From an uncultured Tissierellia bacterium (GTDB lineage Bacteria > Bacillota > Clostridia > Tissierellales > Peptoniphilaceae), in contig CABTZP010000045.1 of assembly GCA_902489375.1 (NCBI GenBank), positions 1 to 10,466 on the forward strand: a stretch of 10,466 nt of DNA, written 5' to 3'. Below the pieces are notes generated by a model that was given only the letters and a program-made list of their open reading frames with translations, had not been told where the DNA came from and searched no databases. How positions within the stretch are numbered: position 1 is the stretch's first letter; each line of letters starts with the position of its first letter. Shown one piece after another: positions 1 to 6,751 of this stretch. The translations under genes and the position numbers were made by a program.

Positions 1-2345
1 AGGGCTTTGTCGGCTGGGATGAAGGAAAAGAAAGCCAGTGCGCGAAGAAGCTTTTGAGTCGTTTTCAAAAAATGCTGGTCTATTATAATATCTTGGACTA
101 TTCCGAAATCCTCTACCAGGCGGCGCGAGTTCTTGAGGACGAAAAAACGCTCCGGACAGCACAAAAGTTCTGCCGGTACTTGATGGTCGATGAGTATCAG
201 GACACCAATCCCATCCAGGAAAAAATCCTTTCACGTTTAGCTCAGGGGACAGGAAATCTTTGCATTGTCGGGGACGACGATCAAAGTCTCTACCGGTTCC
301 GGGGGGCAACGGTTGAGAATCTTTTTACCTTTACCGACCGCTACCCCGGCGCCCAGGTCATTCGGTTAAAAAAGAATTATCGGTCGGCCCCCAAAATTCT
401 TTCGCTGGCGCAAAATTTTATCGAAAGGCCCTATGGCAATGAAAAAGACCAGGTCATCTCCGGCCTTCGTTATCAAAAGGATCTTTTCGCTCAGCGAAAG
501 GAAGCGAAGGGTCAGGCCTTCCTCTACGAGGAAAAGGACCCGAAGACCTGGGCAGAGGGAATTTGTGATTTGATCGAAGATCTTCATCGCCAAGGCCAGC
601 CTTATTCGCAGATGGCGATTCTTTCGCATTCGGTCCGAGACTATAACGAAAATATGACTCTTCTTCGAAAGGCGTTAAAAAATCGGACCATCCCGCTCCA
701 GGAAACGGGGTCAGGGAGGCTGACCAGCCAGGAAGAGGTCAAAGGAATCTTGGCGGCTCTCCTTTTGACCCTTCTGGGCGAAAGGAAAAAAGACGAAGGG
801 GAAGATTTCGGGTTCCCGGCTCTTTTTTCCGCCCTCCCTCGAAAAGGGGAGGAGGAGCGAAAGGCCCTACAAAAAGAATGGGAAGATTTTTTTAACGAGG
901 GGAAATGGACGGACCTGACCTCTTTTGCCCTTTCTTTTTTAAAGGGTTCTCCCTTTAAAGAATTAGCCGAGGAAGCCCTTCAGGGAAATCGTCGGGGAAA
1001 GGAAAAGATAAAAGCCTTGGCCGCCTATCTTAAGGCTGAGGAAGAGATCGCCATTTCTGATCAGAGAGAAAAGATCGGGAAAGAAAACCGAATCCAGTGG
1101 GCGAGATGGCTCTGGGAAGACTGGAAGACCCTTAAAGAAAGGAATATCGAAGCGGGCTCATTGGAAGAGACAGACGAAGATGGGGTTCGGATCATGACCA
1201 TCCACCAGTCGAAAGGACTGGAATTTTCGATCGTCATCCTCGAGGAAGATTCCTTGAAAAAGACCTATTATCCGCCGAAAGAGGGGACAGACCTTCTTCC
1301 TCCCTCGCTGCTTTTGGCGCATCCTCCGCAAAAAAAATGGGCGGAGCGGATGGACCGGCTCCGGGAAACTTACACAGCGATGACCCGGGCCAGAGATCTT
1401 TTGATTTTGACCCGAACAGAGGTCAAAACGCCCTGGGGAGGGGTAAGGCCCCTGGCTCCTTATTTGGAAAGGATCAACCGGGAACTTCCGCCGCTAAATA
1501 GGAAAGAAGCCCTGGACATCTTCCCCGCCTTCTCGCCGGAGAAAGGAAAAACAAAAAAAATTTACGCCTATACCACGGACCTTGCCCTCTATGAGGCCTG
1601 CCCAAGACGTTACTTTTTCCACCGGGTCCTGGAGATCCCCAGTCCAAAGACGGATCAGGCGGCCTTTGGCTCTTTGGTCCATTGGGGGCTGAAGAATCTT
1701 CATGAAAAAAGGAAAGCCCAAGAGAATTTTTCCGCTGAGGAAAAAGACCTTGAAAAAGAGTTTGAAAGGACGCTTTTTCTCGCCGGGGAAGGACTGAAAA
1801 AGGGGGGACAAAAACTTTCCCCAAAGTCCTTGGACCAGGCAAAAAAAATCCTTCTTCGTTATCCGATCCGGGAAAAGGATCGAATTTTAAAAGGAGACCT
1901 TCTTGCCGAACAAAATTTCCGCCTCTCCATGGAAAACTACCTTCTTCAGGGAAATCTGGACCTTTTGATGGACGGGGGAAGGGGCATTTTGGATTTTAAA
2001 TCCTCGGTTCCGAAAGAAGGTCCTCTTTTGGACCGGTACCTGGGTCAGCTGAAGGTTTACCGGATCCTCGTTGAGGGAAGGGAAGAAGAACAAAAGAAAG
2101 GGAGAGAAAAACAGGAAAAAGAAAAGCGGGAAGAGGGCCTGTATGATCTTTCAGCCCTTTTGGAGGAAGGCCTTGACCCCCTTTTTCTGTGGCGTTTTTC
2201 GGAAAAGGACCTTCAGAGGGAAAAAGAGAGCGTAGATCATATCGTCCAGCAAATTGAAAAAGGCGCCTTTCAGCAAAAAAGCGCCCGTAAAAAAGACTGT
2301 CTTGACTGCCACTTCCGATTTTTTTGCGGTCGGGAAAAAGCTTAG
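1..2345 (+). CDS. UvrD-family helicase fused to Fe-S RecB-like nuclease (5' partial)
   Basis: The frame is open to the left edge, so the gene starts upstream; the first in-frame codon begins at base 3 and the TTG at 54 is not a credible start. Residues here are numbered from that TTG. Superfamily 1 helicase motifs appear in order: II DEYQDT (46-51), III GDDDQSLYRFRG (73-84), IV NYRS (108-111), V TIHQSKGLE (382-390) and VI TAMTRA (441-446). The Walker A and Ia motifs must lie off the window. The C-terminal third is a PD-(D/E)XK (RecB/AddB/Cas4-type) nuclease: GSLVH (H543), GNLDLL (D636), ILDFKSS (D647, K649) and GQLKVY (Q665). Cys516 (ACPRRYFF) plus Cys749, 752 and 758 (C-x2-C-x5-C) match the spacing of the AddB 4Fe-4S staple. 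Expected role is ATP-driven unwinding and nucleolytic resection of DNA ends in recombinational repair. A working helicase together with a Fe-S nuclease in one chain resembles AdnA/AdnB more than AddA (no Fe-S) or AddB (degenerate helicase). Partner genes cannot be seen. No terminator follows directly. Confidence 0.9.
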   Translation, partial: GFVGWDEGKESQCAKKLLSRFQKMLVYYNILDYSEILYQAARVLEDEKTLRTAQKFCRYLMVDEYQDTNPIQEKILSRLAQGTGNLCIVGDDDQSLYRFRGATVENLFTFTDRYPGAQVIRLKKNYRSAPKILSLAQNFIERPYGNEKDQVISGLRYQKDLFAQRKEAKGQAFLYEEKDPKTWAEGICDLIEDLHRQGQPYSQMAILSHSVRDYNENMTLLRKALKNRTIPLQETGSGRLTSQEEVKGILAALLLTLLGERKKDEGEDFGFPALFSALPRKGEEERKALQKEWEDFFNEGKWTDLTSFALSFLKGSPFKELAEEALQGNRRGKEKIKALAAYLKAEEEIAISDQREKIGKENRIQWARWLWEDWKTLKERNIEAGSLEETDEDGVRIMTIHQSKGLEFSIVILEEDSLKKTYYPPKEGTDLLPPSLLLAHPPQKKWAERMDRLRETYTAMTRARDLLILTRTEVKTPWGGVRPLAPYLERINRELPPLNRKEALDIFPAFSPEKGKTKKIYAYTTDLALYEACPRRYFFHRVLEIPSPKTDQAAFGSLVHWGLKNLHEKRKAQENFSAEEKDLEKEFERTLFLAGEGLKKGGQKLSPKSLDQAKKILLRYPIREKDRILKGDLLAEQNFRLSMENYLLQGNLDLLMDGGRGILDFKSSVPKEGPLLDRYLGQLKVYRILVEGREEEQKKGREKQEKEKREEGLYDLSALLEEGLDPLFLWRFSEKDLQREKESVDHIVQQIEKGAFQQKSARKKDCLDCHFRFFCGREKA

Positions 2346-2845
2346 CTCTTTCGCCGGTAGGTCTGGTAGGTGAAGGTCAGGTCCTGATAGACCTGGGGAC
2401 TGGATTCAGCGACCAGCTCAAAAGAAGGGTCAGCGCGAAGGTCTGGGATCCAGGCGTCAGCCTGGGGAAAAACCTGATGGACCATGGTCAGGTCTGCCTG
2501 GTCAATGTCATTGATCATGGAAGCGGCCAGCCTTCCTCCGCCAATGACAAAGACTTCTTTTTCATGCTGGGGATCCAGCCGGTCAATCAGGCCCTGGACC
2601 TCTTGAGGAGAGTGGACCAGGCGAAGGTTTTCACCCTCTGGGAGATTTCTGCTGGAAACGACGATATTCATTCGATCTGCGAGGGGCTTTCCCCCAGGCA
2701 AGGATTCCAACGTTTTTCGTCCCATAATGACGATATTTCCGAGGGTGAGTTCTTTAAAGCGTTTTTGATCTTCAGGGATGCGAAAAAGCATTTTTCCGTT
2801 GAGGCCGATGGCAAAATGCTCATCTGTGGCCAAAAGCAGGCGCAT
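2342..2845 (-). CDS. folA: Dihydrofolate reductase
   Basis: This cytoplasmic enzyme reduces dihydrofolate to tetrahydrofolate with NADPH, supporting thymidylate, purine and methionine synthesis. The start is the ATG at 2845, because AAGGAGG lies 4 nt upstream and the protein then begins MRLLLATDEHFAIG like other DHFRs; the upstream in-frame ATG at 2956 would add 37 unrelated residues that run through a terminator and the promoter. Length is 167 aa, normal for the family. Visible motifs are AIG near residue 12, IPEDQKRFK with the catalytic acid at Asp26, the NADPH-site segment MGRKTLESLP, and VIGGGR in the second cofactor loop. The position of the usual LPW tryptophan holds Phe21 (MLF), a substitution I recall as common in clostridial enzymes. 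It is convergent with the helicase-nuclease gene, and the two stops share the bases TTAG. Transcription probably starts from the extended -10 at 2928-2936. I am confident of the family. Confidence 0.96.
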   Translation of the reverse strand: MRLLLATDEHFAIGLNGKMLFRIPEDQKRFKELTLGNIVIMGRKTLESLPGGKPLADRMNIVVSSRNLPEGENLRLVHSPQEVQGLIDRLDPQHEKEVFVIGGGRLAASMINDIDQADLTMVHQVFPQADAWIPDLRADPSFELVAESSPQVYQDLTFTYQTYRRKS

Positions 2846-2849
2846 GCGC

Positions 2850-2857
2850 CCTCCTTT
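2850..2857 (-). promoter_or_regulatory. folA ribosome binding site that fixes the start
   Basis: On the minus strand AAAGGAGG is followed by four bases and the ATG at 2845. It is the only strong Shine-Dalgarno sequence near the possible folA starts and decides against the longer reading frame. Confidence 0.88.
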
Positions 2858-2927
2858 CTGAAAAAGCCCGGCCTCCGTCCGCCAGCCGATAAACTCTGGC
2901 TGAACAGGCCGCAAATCAACTAGAGGA

Positions 2928-2936
2928 ATTATAGCA
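2928..2936 (-). promoter_or_regulatory. Extended -10 promoter for folA
   Basis: The minus strand reads TGCTATAAT, a perfect TATAAT with the TGn extension. No good -35 hexamer sits 16-18 nt upstream, because that space is taken by the terminator arm; extended -10 promoters can work without one. The predicted start, near 2921, gives a leader of about 75 nt before the folA ATG. Confidence 0.68.
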
Positions 2937-2941
2937 TGGAA

Positions 2942-2987
2942 AAAAGGGGCCCGCATGGCTTCTTCGTGGAAACCGGGGGCCCCTTTT
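2942..2987. terminator. Strong hairpin terminator, probably bidirectional
   Basis: AAAAGGGGCCC (2942-2952) and GGGCCCCTTTT (2977-2987) form an 11-bp perfect stem around a 24-nt loop. On the minus strand the stem is followed by six T (2945-2940), so it is best suited to stop leftward transcripts from the M16 peptidase gene. On the plus strand only four T follow, which may still stop rightward transcripts coming from the helicase gene. It lies immediately upstream of the folA -10. Confidence 0.75.
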
Positions 2988-3050
2988 CAAGGATTCGAAC
3001 TTGTTATATGGTATAAGTAAGATTTTTTTACGGCAAAGAGAGGATTGACG

Positions 3051-3191
3051 ATGCTGGCACTCGCCCAACTTTTGAAAATTTCACAGGATATGAATGATGG
3101 AGAAATTGTCAAATATTTTTTTCTGATCATTTACGCCCTGGCGATCCTCATCCTTCTGGAATACCTGTGGAATAAAAATCACCGGGAATAA
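3051..3191 (+). CDS. Small single-span membrane protein, function unknown
   Basis: A 46-residue reading frame from ATG to TAA is preceded by AAAGAGAGGA with 7 nt between the GG and the start codon. The protein begins MLALAQLLKISQD, has a short polar acidic stretch (DMNDGE, 13-18), then a strongly hydrophobic segment of about 20 residues (roughly 21-40, rich in Ile, Leu, Phe and Tyr), and ends in a charged tail NKNHRE. That fits one transmembrane helix. It is the only plus-strand gene between two minus-strand genes and lies just past a terminator, so it would need its own promoter; only weak candidates (TATGGT or TATAAG around 3007-3017) are visible. I do not recognise the family. It could be a chance frame, but the ribosome binding site, hydrophobic pattern and otherwise empty locus argue for a gene. 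Confidence 0.55.
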   Translation: MLALAQLLKISQDMNDGEIVKYFFLIIYALAILILLEYLWNKNHRE

Positions 3192-3256
3192 TTTGAAAAA
3201 GTGATCTTTCTCCGTCTTTCCCCTTTCTTCTTTTTCCTTCTTACACCGTCTATTGA

Positions 3257-6148
3257 TTAAATCGAAAAGATCTGATCAAAAGAAGTCTTTGATTTTTCGA
3301 CGGCTTCTTTTGAGCCGATTACTGCGGTGGAAGCGCTCTCCAGGGCCCTTTGAACGGGTTTTTCGTAAGCCCGAAGCGCTTCGATTGAAGTTTCCTTCAT
3401 TTCCTTAAACAGCCGTTTAAAATACCCTTCCGGGTACTGACTGAGATAAAGCCCCAGGTCAAAAGAAGATTTTTGTCTTTCGGTCATCGGCCGATCCAGG
3501 CTGCCGATGGATCCGATCAAGGTTCGATCCAGGTCCTGGGCAGAGAGGGAAAGATTCTTCAGATAATCGGGGATGGTTTGATTGACCTTTAGGGTCCGAT
3601 CCAGGTGGGGATCCCGGTAGGAGAAGGTGTAGAGGGTATCGTCCGCGTAAGAAAGCTGCATCCCTTGCCCATAGGCTCCGCCCTTTGCCCGGATTTCTTT
3701 GTAAAGGAAGTCATTGGAAACCAGGTTGGAAACCATCAGGCCCGGTCCGTGGAAAACCTGAGGGCCTCGATGAAGATGACCGGCCTGTCCAACGAATTGC
3801 ACGTTGGTCGTGGTGATAAAGGCTTCTTTTCGGCTCTGGGGATGAAAGTCCATGGCGGCGGCGGGAAGATTTTTTGCCGGGAAAGCGGTTAGCCAGTGGG
3901 AAATGGCTTCTTTCATCTGATCAAGATCGGTCCCCGAAGCGGCGATATTCGCCAGCCTTTCCGGAGAAAGGGTCAGCCGGCGATAGAGATCCTCCAAGAT
4001 CTTTTGATCCTCCGGCCCGTAATTTTTCGCCAGTTTTTTAAGAAATAGGAAATAGCTTAAGCCGCTGAGGGCTTCTGAAAAATGAGCAGAGGGGGTTTGC
4101 CAGGACATGGCCCGCTGGATGGCGTGAAGGTGCCCGTAGGGAACAAGATTCATTTCATAGTTCGAAACAAGGATACCCAGCTCTTCTCGGATCTTTGCCT
4201 GGTCGGAAAAGTCCGTTTCAAGGAGCTGTTCGCGAATCAGTTCCAGGCCGCGGTCAAAGTCCGCCAGACCTAAAAATTTTGTGGAAACCAAAAGAACTGT
4301 CCGAAAAAGATCCGACCCCATCAGGGAAGAGACCTGAGCGGTGGTCGAAATTCCGCCGGTTGCCAGCGCTTCTTCCGCCTGATATTCCTGGTAGGAATGA
4401 AGGCGGGTATCCAGCCTTCCCAAAAGTTCACAGAGGACGGTCAGATAGGGTGCTTCCTCAATCGTAAAGTGAGAGAGGTCAAAAACCAGGTCCAAATAGT
4501 CAATGCCGGCGGTGGGCAGGTCATGGAGAAGGTAAGTAACGCCATTTTTTTCTTCAACCCTTCGGGGAATATCCGCAATTTCTTCCGGAAGCTCCTCTTT
4601 GGACAGGTAGGGAATCGTCGCTTTGGCCTCTTCGCTGTCTTCGGCATTTTGGAAGTCGGAAAGCTCTTTGTTTTCATCCAGGATCTTCTGCAGGTCCTCG
4701 AAAGAAAGCGCATTTTTATATTGCTCAAGACGGAGAGCTTCTTCCCGATCTTTTTTGGCATTGAGGCCGGCCTTGGCAAGGTGGGTAATGATGACTCGGT
4801 GGGGATTATGAAGGAGCCTTTGGCGAATATATTCTTCCATGCCATGGTCCGAAAGTCTACGCTTTAATTCTTTTAGCTTGGAAGCATAGGCGATCCGCTC
4901 AATCGGATTTTCCCCATAGAGCCATTCATTCATCGCCAGATACATAAGGGCAATGCCTTTGCTGGCAATATTTTTCTTTTCACGCAGATCAAACTCCATC
5001 TTTCGGACAATGCCCTGGAGGACCCGAGGGTCCAGTCCCTCTTCCACGATTTTTTTCAGCTCTTCATCAATGATGGCTGAAAATCGGTCTTTTTTTGCGG
5101 GGTCTACCCCTTTGGCAACAATCGTAAAGCCGATCTGCTTGACATCATTCAAGAGTCCGTAAAGGTCCTGACAGCCCAGCTCATCAAGAAGGGCCCGGCG
5201 AAGGGGAGAAGACTCGGACTCAATCAGGACCTCCGTTAAGAGGTTGTAATAATAAGAGTCAATGTCAGTCCGTGCCCGGTCCACCAACCAAGAGCAGGAA
5301 AGAGAGGATTTTCCTTCCTCCTCTTCCCCCGACCCTAAAGAAACTTCCATGGTCATCTCTTTTGGCTGCTCAAAGGGAAGGACGTCCTCCGGCAGGGAAG
5401 AAATTTCCTTTTTTTCAAAGTCATCTAAATAAGAGTTCAAATGAGCGAAGCTTTCTTCTTCATCCAGATTTCCGTAGAAAAAGATCAGGGCGTTGGAGGG
5501 GTGGTAGAACTGGCTGTGATAAGCAATAAAGCGTTCATAGGTTAAACTGGGAATTTCGTAGGGATCCCCGCCGGAGTTTTCGGCATAGATTGTCCCCGGA
5601 TAAAGGGCCTGACCGATTTGCTCCTGGATCTGATCATCCAGGGAAGAGGTGGCCCCCTTCATTTCGTTATAGACCACGCCCGAATAGGTGAGGGGATCAT
5701 CTTTTTTGTGAAGCTCATAATGCCAGCCTTCCTGCCGGAAAATCCGGGGGTCTTCTTTGACTCGGGGATAGAAAACGGCATCTAAATAAAGGTCCATGAG
5801 GTTGTGAAAATCCGCGTCATTTCGGGAGGCCACGGGATAGACGGTCTTATCCGAGAAGGTCATGGCATTTAAAAAGGTTTGCAGGGAGCTTTTAATCAGA
5901 TCCATAAAAGGCTCCCGGGTCTTATATTTTCGGGAACCATTTAAAACGCAGTGTTCCAGGATATGGCAATTGCCCGTTGAACCCAGGGGCGGGGTCCGAA
6001 ATCCAATGGCGAAAACCTTGTTATCATCCTCATTTTTCATATGAAGAATCTGCGCCCCGGTTTTTCGATGACGGTAGAGCAAAAGGGTGGAAGCCTCTTC
6101 TTCGACATACCGTTCCTCAATCTTTTCAAACGCTTGCATTTCAGGCAT
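3257..6148 (-). CDS. M16C (PreP/insulinase-like) zinc metallopeptidase
   Basis: With the start at 6148 the product has 963 residues, the normal size for single-chain M16C peptidases (presequence protease/falcilysin type). The inverted zinc motif HILEH is at residues 62-66 (ligands H62 and H66, catalytic E65), followed by GSRKYKTREPF and by VVYNEMKGA, whose glutamate at about 162 is the third metal ligand. The C-terminal half carries IRAKGGAYGQG, the Arg/Tyr segment that contacts substrate in this family. The fold is four homologous domains forming a closed chamber that degrades peptides. No signal peptide is visible, so it is probably cytoplasmic, cleaving short or unstructured peptides; the substrate is inferred. 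The ATG at 6148 is chosen over the in-frame one at 6181 because AAAGGAG lies 6 nt upstream and the likely -10 overlaps the 6181 site. It is divergent from rpsF and transcribed alone; the next good leftward terminator is at 2942-2987. Confidence 0.94.
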   Translation of the reverse strand: MPEMQAFEKIEERYVEEEASTLLLYRHRKTGAQILHMKNEDDNKVFAIGFRTPPLGSTGNCHILEHCVLNGSRKYKTREPFMDLIKSSLQTFLNAMTFSDKTVYPVASRNDADFHNLMDLYLDAVFYPRVKEDPRIFRQEGWHYELHKKDDPLTYSGVVYNEMKGATSSLDDQIQEQIGQALYPGTIYAENSGGDPYEIPSLTYERFIAYHSQFYHPSNALIFFYGNLDEEESFAHLNSYLDDFEKKEISSLPEDVLPFEQPKEMTMEVSLGSGEEEEGKSSLSCSWLVDRARTDIDSYYYNLLTEVLIESESSPLRRALLDELGCQDLYGLLNDVKQIGFTIVAKGVDPAKKDRFSAIIDEELKKIVEEGLDPRVLQGIVRKMEFDLREKKNIASKGIALMYLAMNEWLYGENPIERIAYASKLKELKRRLSDHGMEEYIRQRLLHNPHRVIITHLAKAGLNAKKDREEALRLEQYKNALSFEDLQKILDENKELSDFQNAEDSEEAKATIPYLSKEELPEEIADIPRRVEEKNGVTYLLHDLPTAGIDYLDLVFDLSHFTIEEAPYLTVLCELLGRLDTRLHSYQEYQAEEALATGGISTTAQVSSLMGSDLFRTVLLVSTKFLGLADFDRGLELIREQLLETDFSDQAKIREELGILVSNYEMNLVPYGHLHAIQRAMSWQTPSAHFSEALSGLSYFLFLKKLAKNYGPEDQKILEDLYRRLTLSPERLANIAASGTDLDQMKEAISHWLTAFPAKNLPAAAMDFHPQSRKEAFITTTNVQFVGQAGHLHRGPQVFHGPGLMVSNLVSNDFLYKEIRAKGGAYGQGMQLSYADDTLYTFSYRDPHLDRTLKVNQTIPDYLKNLSLSAQDLDRTLIGSIGSLDRPMTERQKSSFDLGLYLSQYPEGYFKRLFKEMKETSIEALRAYEKPVQRALESASTAVIGSKEAVEKSKTSFDQIFSI

Positions 6149-6154
6149 AGGCGG

Positions 6155-6161
6155 CTCCTTT
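6155..6161 (-). promoter_or_regulatory. M16 peptidase ribosome binding site that fixes the start
   Basis: Minus-strand AAAGGAG is followed by 6 nt and the ATG at 6148. The alternative upstream ATG at 6181 lacks a comparable site. Confidence 0.85.
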
Positions 6162-6180
6162 CGATCAATGGAATGGTTCA

Positions 6181-6186
6181 AGTATA
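6181..6186 (-). promoter_or_regulatory. Probable -10 box of the M16 peptidase promoter
   Basis: TATACT on the minus strand would place the transcription start near 6174, a short leader of about 26 nt before the 6148 ATG. The -35 region is only T-rich (TTTTCC at 17 nt) and does not match TTGACA well, so this is a moderate call. Confidence 0.45.
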
Positions 6187-6316
6187 ACCTAAAAACCCCA
6201 AGGGGAAAAAGAGAGAAAAAGCGCTAGGGAGAAAGGGCTTTTTGAAAAAAGAGATGTCAGAGAATCTTATGGAACAAAAAAGAAGGGAAAATTCGGGCCT
6301 TTTCAGGCCATTTGAC

Positions 6317-6344
6317 TTGAAAGAGGAAGGCTTTTTAGTATAAT
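6317..6344 (+). promoter_or_regulatory. rpsF operon promoter
   Basis: TTGAAA (6317-6322), 16 nt, then a perfect TATAAT (6339-6344). The predicted start is around 6351, giving an rpsF leader of about 96 nt. A small inverted repeat, GGCCT-TTTC-AGGCC (6296-6309), lies just upstream of the -35; its role is unknown. Confidence 0.82.
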
Positions 6345-6350
6345 GAAAAG

Positions 6351-6446
6351 GTATCTTTAGCAGGAAAGGGAACGCGATCCCTTCTGTCTGAAAATATAAT
6401 CTCTGCTCCGTTTAAAGCGGGGCAAACCCAAAGGGAGGTGAAAGTC
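6351..6446 (+). promoter_or_regulatory. Structured rpsF mRNA leader, candidate S6:S18 autoregulatory element
   Basis: Two hairpins can be drawn. The first pairs CAG (6361-6363) with CTG (6384-6386) and AAGGGA (6366-6371) with TCCCTT (6378-6383), with a GA bulge and loop ACGCGA. The second pairs GCTCCG (6405-6410) with CGGGGC (6418-6423), including one U-G pair, around a 7-nt loop. The ribosome binding site region (6431-6440) repeats AAGGGA, so TCCCTT could pair with it instead. In many bacteria the bS6:bS18 pair binds a structured rpsF leader containing a CCG element to repress its own operon; a CCG is present at 6408-6410. That this leader is such an element is inference. Confidence 0.5.
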
Positions 6447-6731
6447 GTGAACAAGTACGAAATGGTCGTCATTTTGAAAGCAGACCTGACGGAAGAGGGC
6501 CGCAAGGCCGCGCTGGATCGTTTAACCGAAGCGATCAGCGAAAACGGTTCTGTCCAGGACATTGACGATTGGGGAATTCGTAAGCTTGCCTATGCGATTC
6601 ACTTTAACAAAGAAGGATATTATTATCTGCTTACTTTTGAAGCGGATCCTTCGGTTATTGTTGAAGTCGAACGCCGTGCGAGAATTTTAGACCCGGTTCT
6701 GCGCTTCTTAACCATTCGAAAAGAGGCCTAA
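6447..6731 (+). CDS. rpsF: Small ribosomal subunit protein bS6
   Basis: The 94-residue product begins NKYEMVVILK after a GTG start and ends RFLTIRKEA, both typical of bS6; the middle segment WGIRKLAYAI and the following FNKEGYYYLLTFEA strand are also characteristic. bS6 binds with bS18 on the platform of the 30S subunit, on 16S rRNA already bound by uS15. The GTG at 6447 is chosen because GGGAGGTG (6433-6440) sits 6 nt upstream and the protein then aligns with the usual N-terminus; the in-frame GTG at 6438 lies inside that ribosome binding site. It is first in the rpsF-ssb-rpsR operon, behind the promoter at 6317-6344 and a structured leader. Confidence 0.97.
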   Translation: MNKYEMVVILKADLTEEGRKAALDRLTEAISENGSVQDIDDWGIRKLAYAIHFNKEGYYYLLTFEADPSVIVEVERRARILDPVLRFLTIRKEA

Positions 6732-6751
6732 GTCCGCAAGGAGGTCACCCC

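Noticed and set aside
54..56. TTG at 54 as the start of the helicase gene
   Set aside because: The frame stays open to base 3 and helicase motifs I and Ia must precede it; this is a truncated gene, not a short one.
1474..1842. Minus-strand open frames inside the helicase gene (also 366-629, 1494-1811 and 1887-2093)
   Set aside because: They sit antisense to conserved helicase and nuclease motifs, with low-complexity Phe/Pro/Gly-rich products and no start signals.
2378..2395. CAGGTC-CTGATA-GACCTG hairpin just after the helicase stop, as a terminator
   Set aside because: No T run follows on the plus strand and it lies within conserved folA codons.
2324..2923. 199-residue plus-strand open frame opposite folA
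   Set aside because: It lies wholly antisense to a clear DHFR gene, has no ribosome binding site and no recognisable motif; it is a shadow of the codon pattern.
2846..2956. Longer folA reading frame starting at 2956
   Set aside because: The extra 37 residues would be encoded across the terminator and the TATAAT box, and the strong ribosome binding site is at 2850-2857.
3215..3242. 28-nt polypyrimidine tract between the small ORF and the peptidase stop
   Set aside because: It has no stem or repeat unit and is close to the general purine/pyrimidine strand bias of this DNA; no function can be argued.
4397..4867. Plus-strand and shifted minus-strand open frames inside the M16 peptidase gene
   Set aside because: The peptidase frame is continuous and conserved across the region; the others have no ribosome binding site or family motif.
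6149..6181. Longer peptidase reading frame starting at 6181
   Set aside because: The likely -10 is at 6181-6186 and the ribosome binding site at 6155-6161 serves the 6148 ATG.
6312..6344. TTGACT (6312-6317) as the rpsF -35
   Set aside because: It is 21 nt from TATAAT, too far; TTGAAA at 6317 has a 16-nt spacer.
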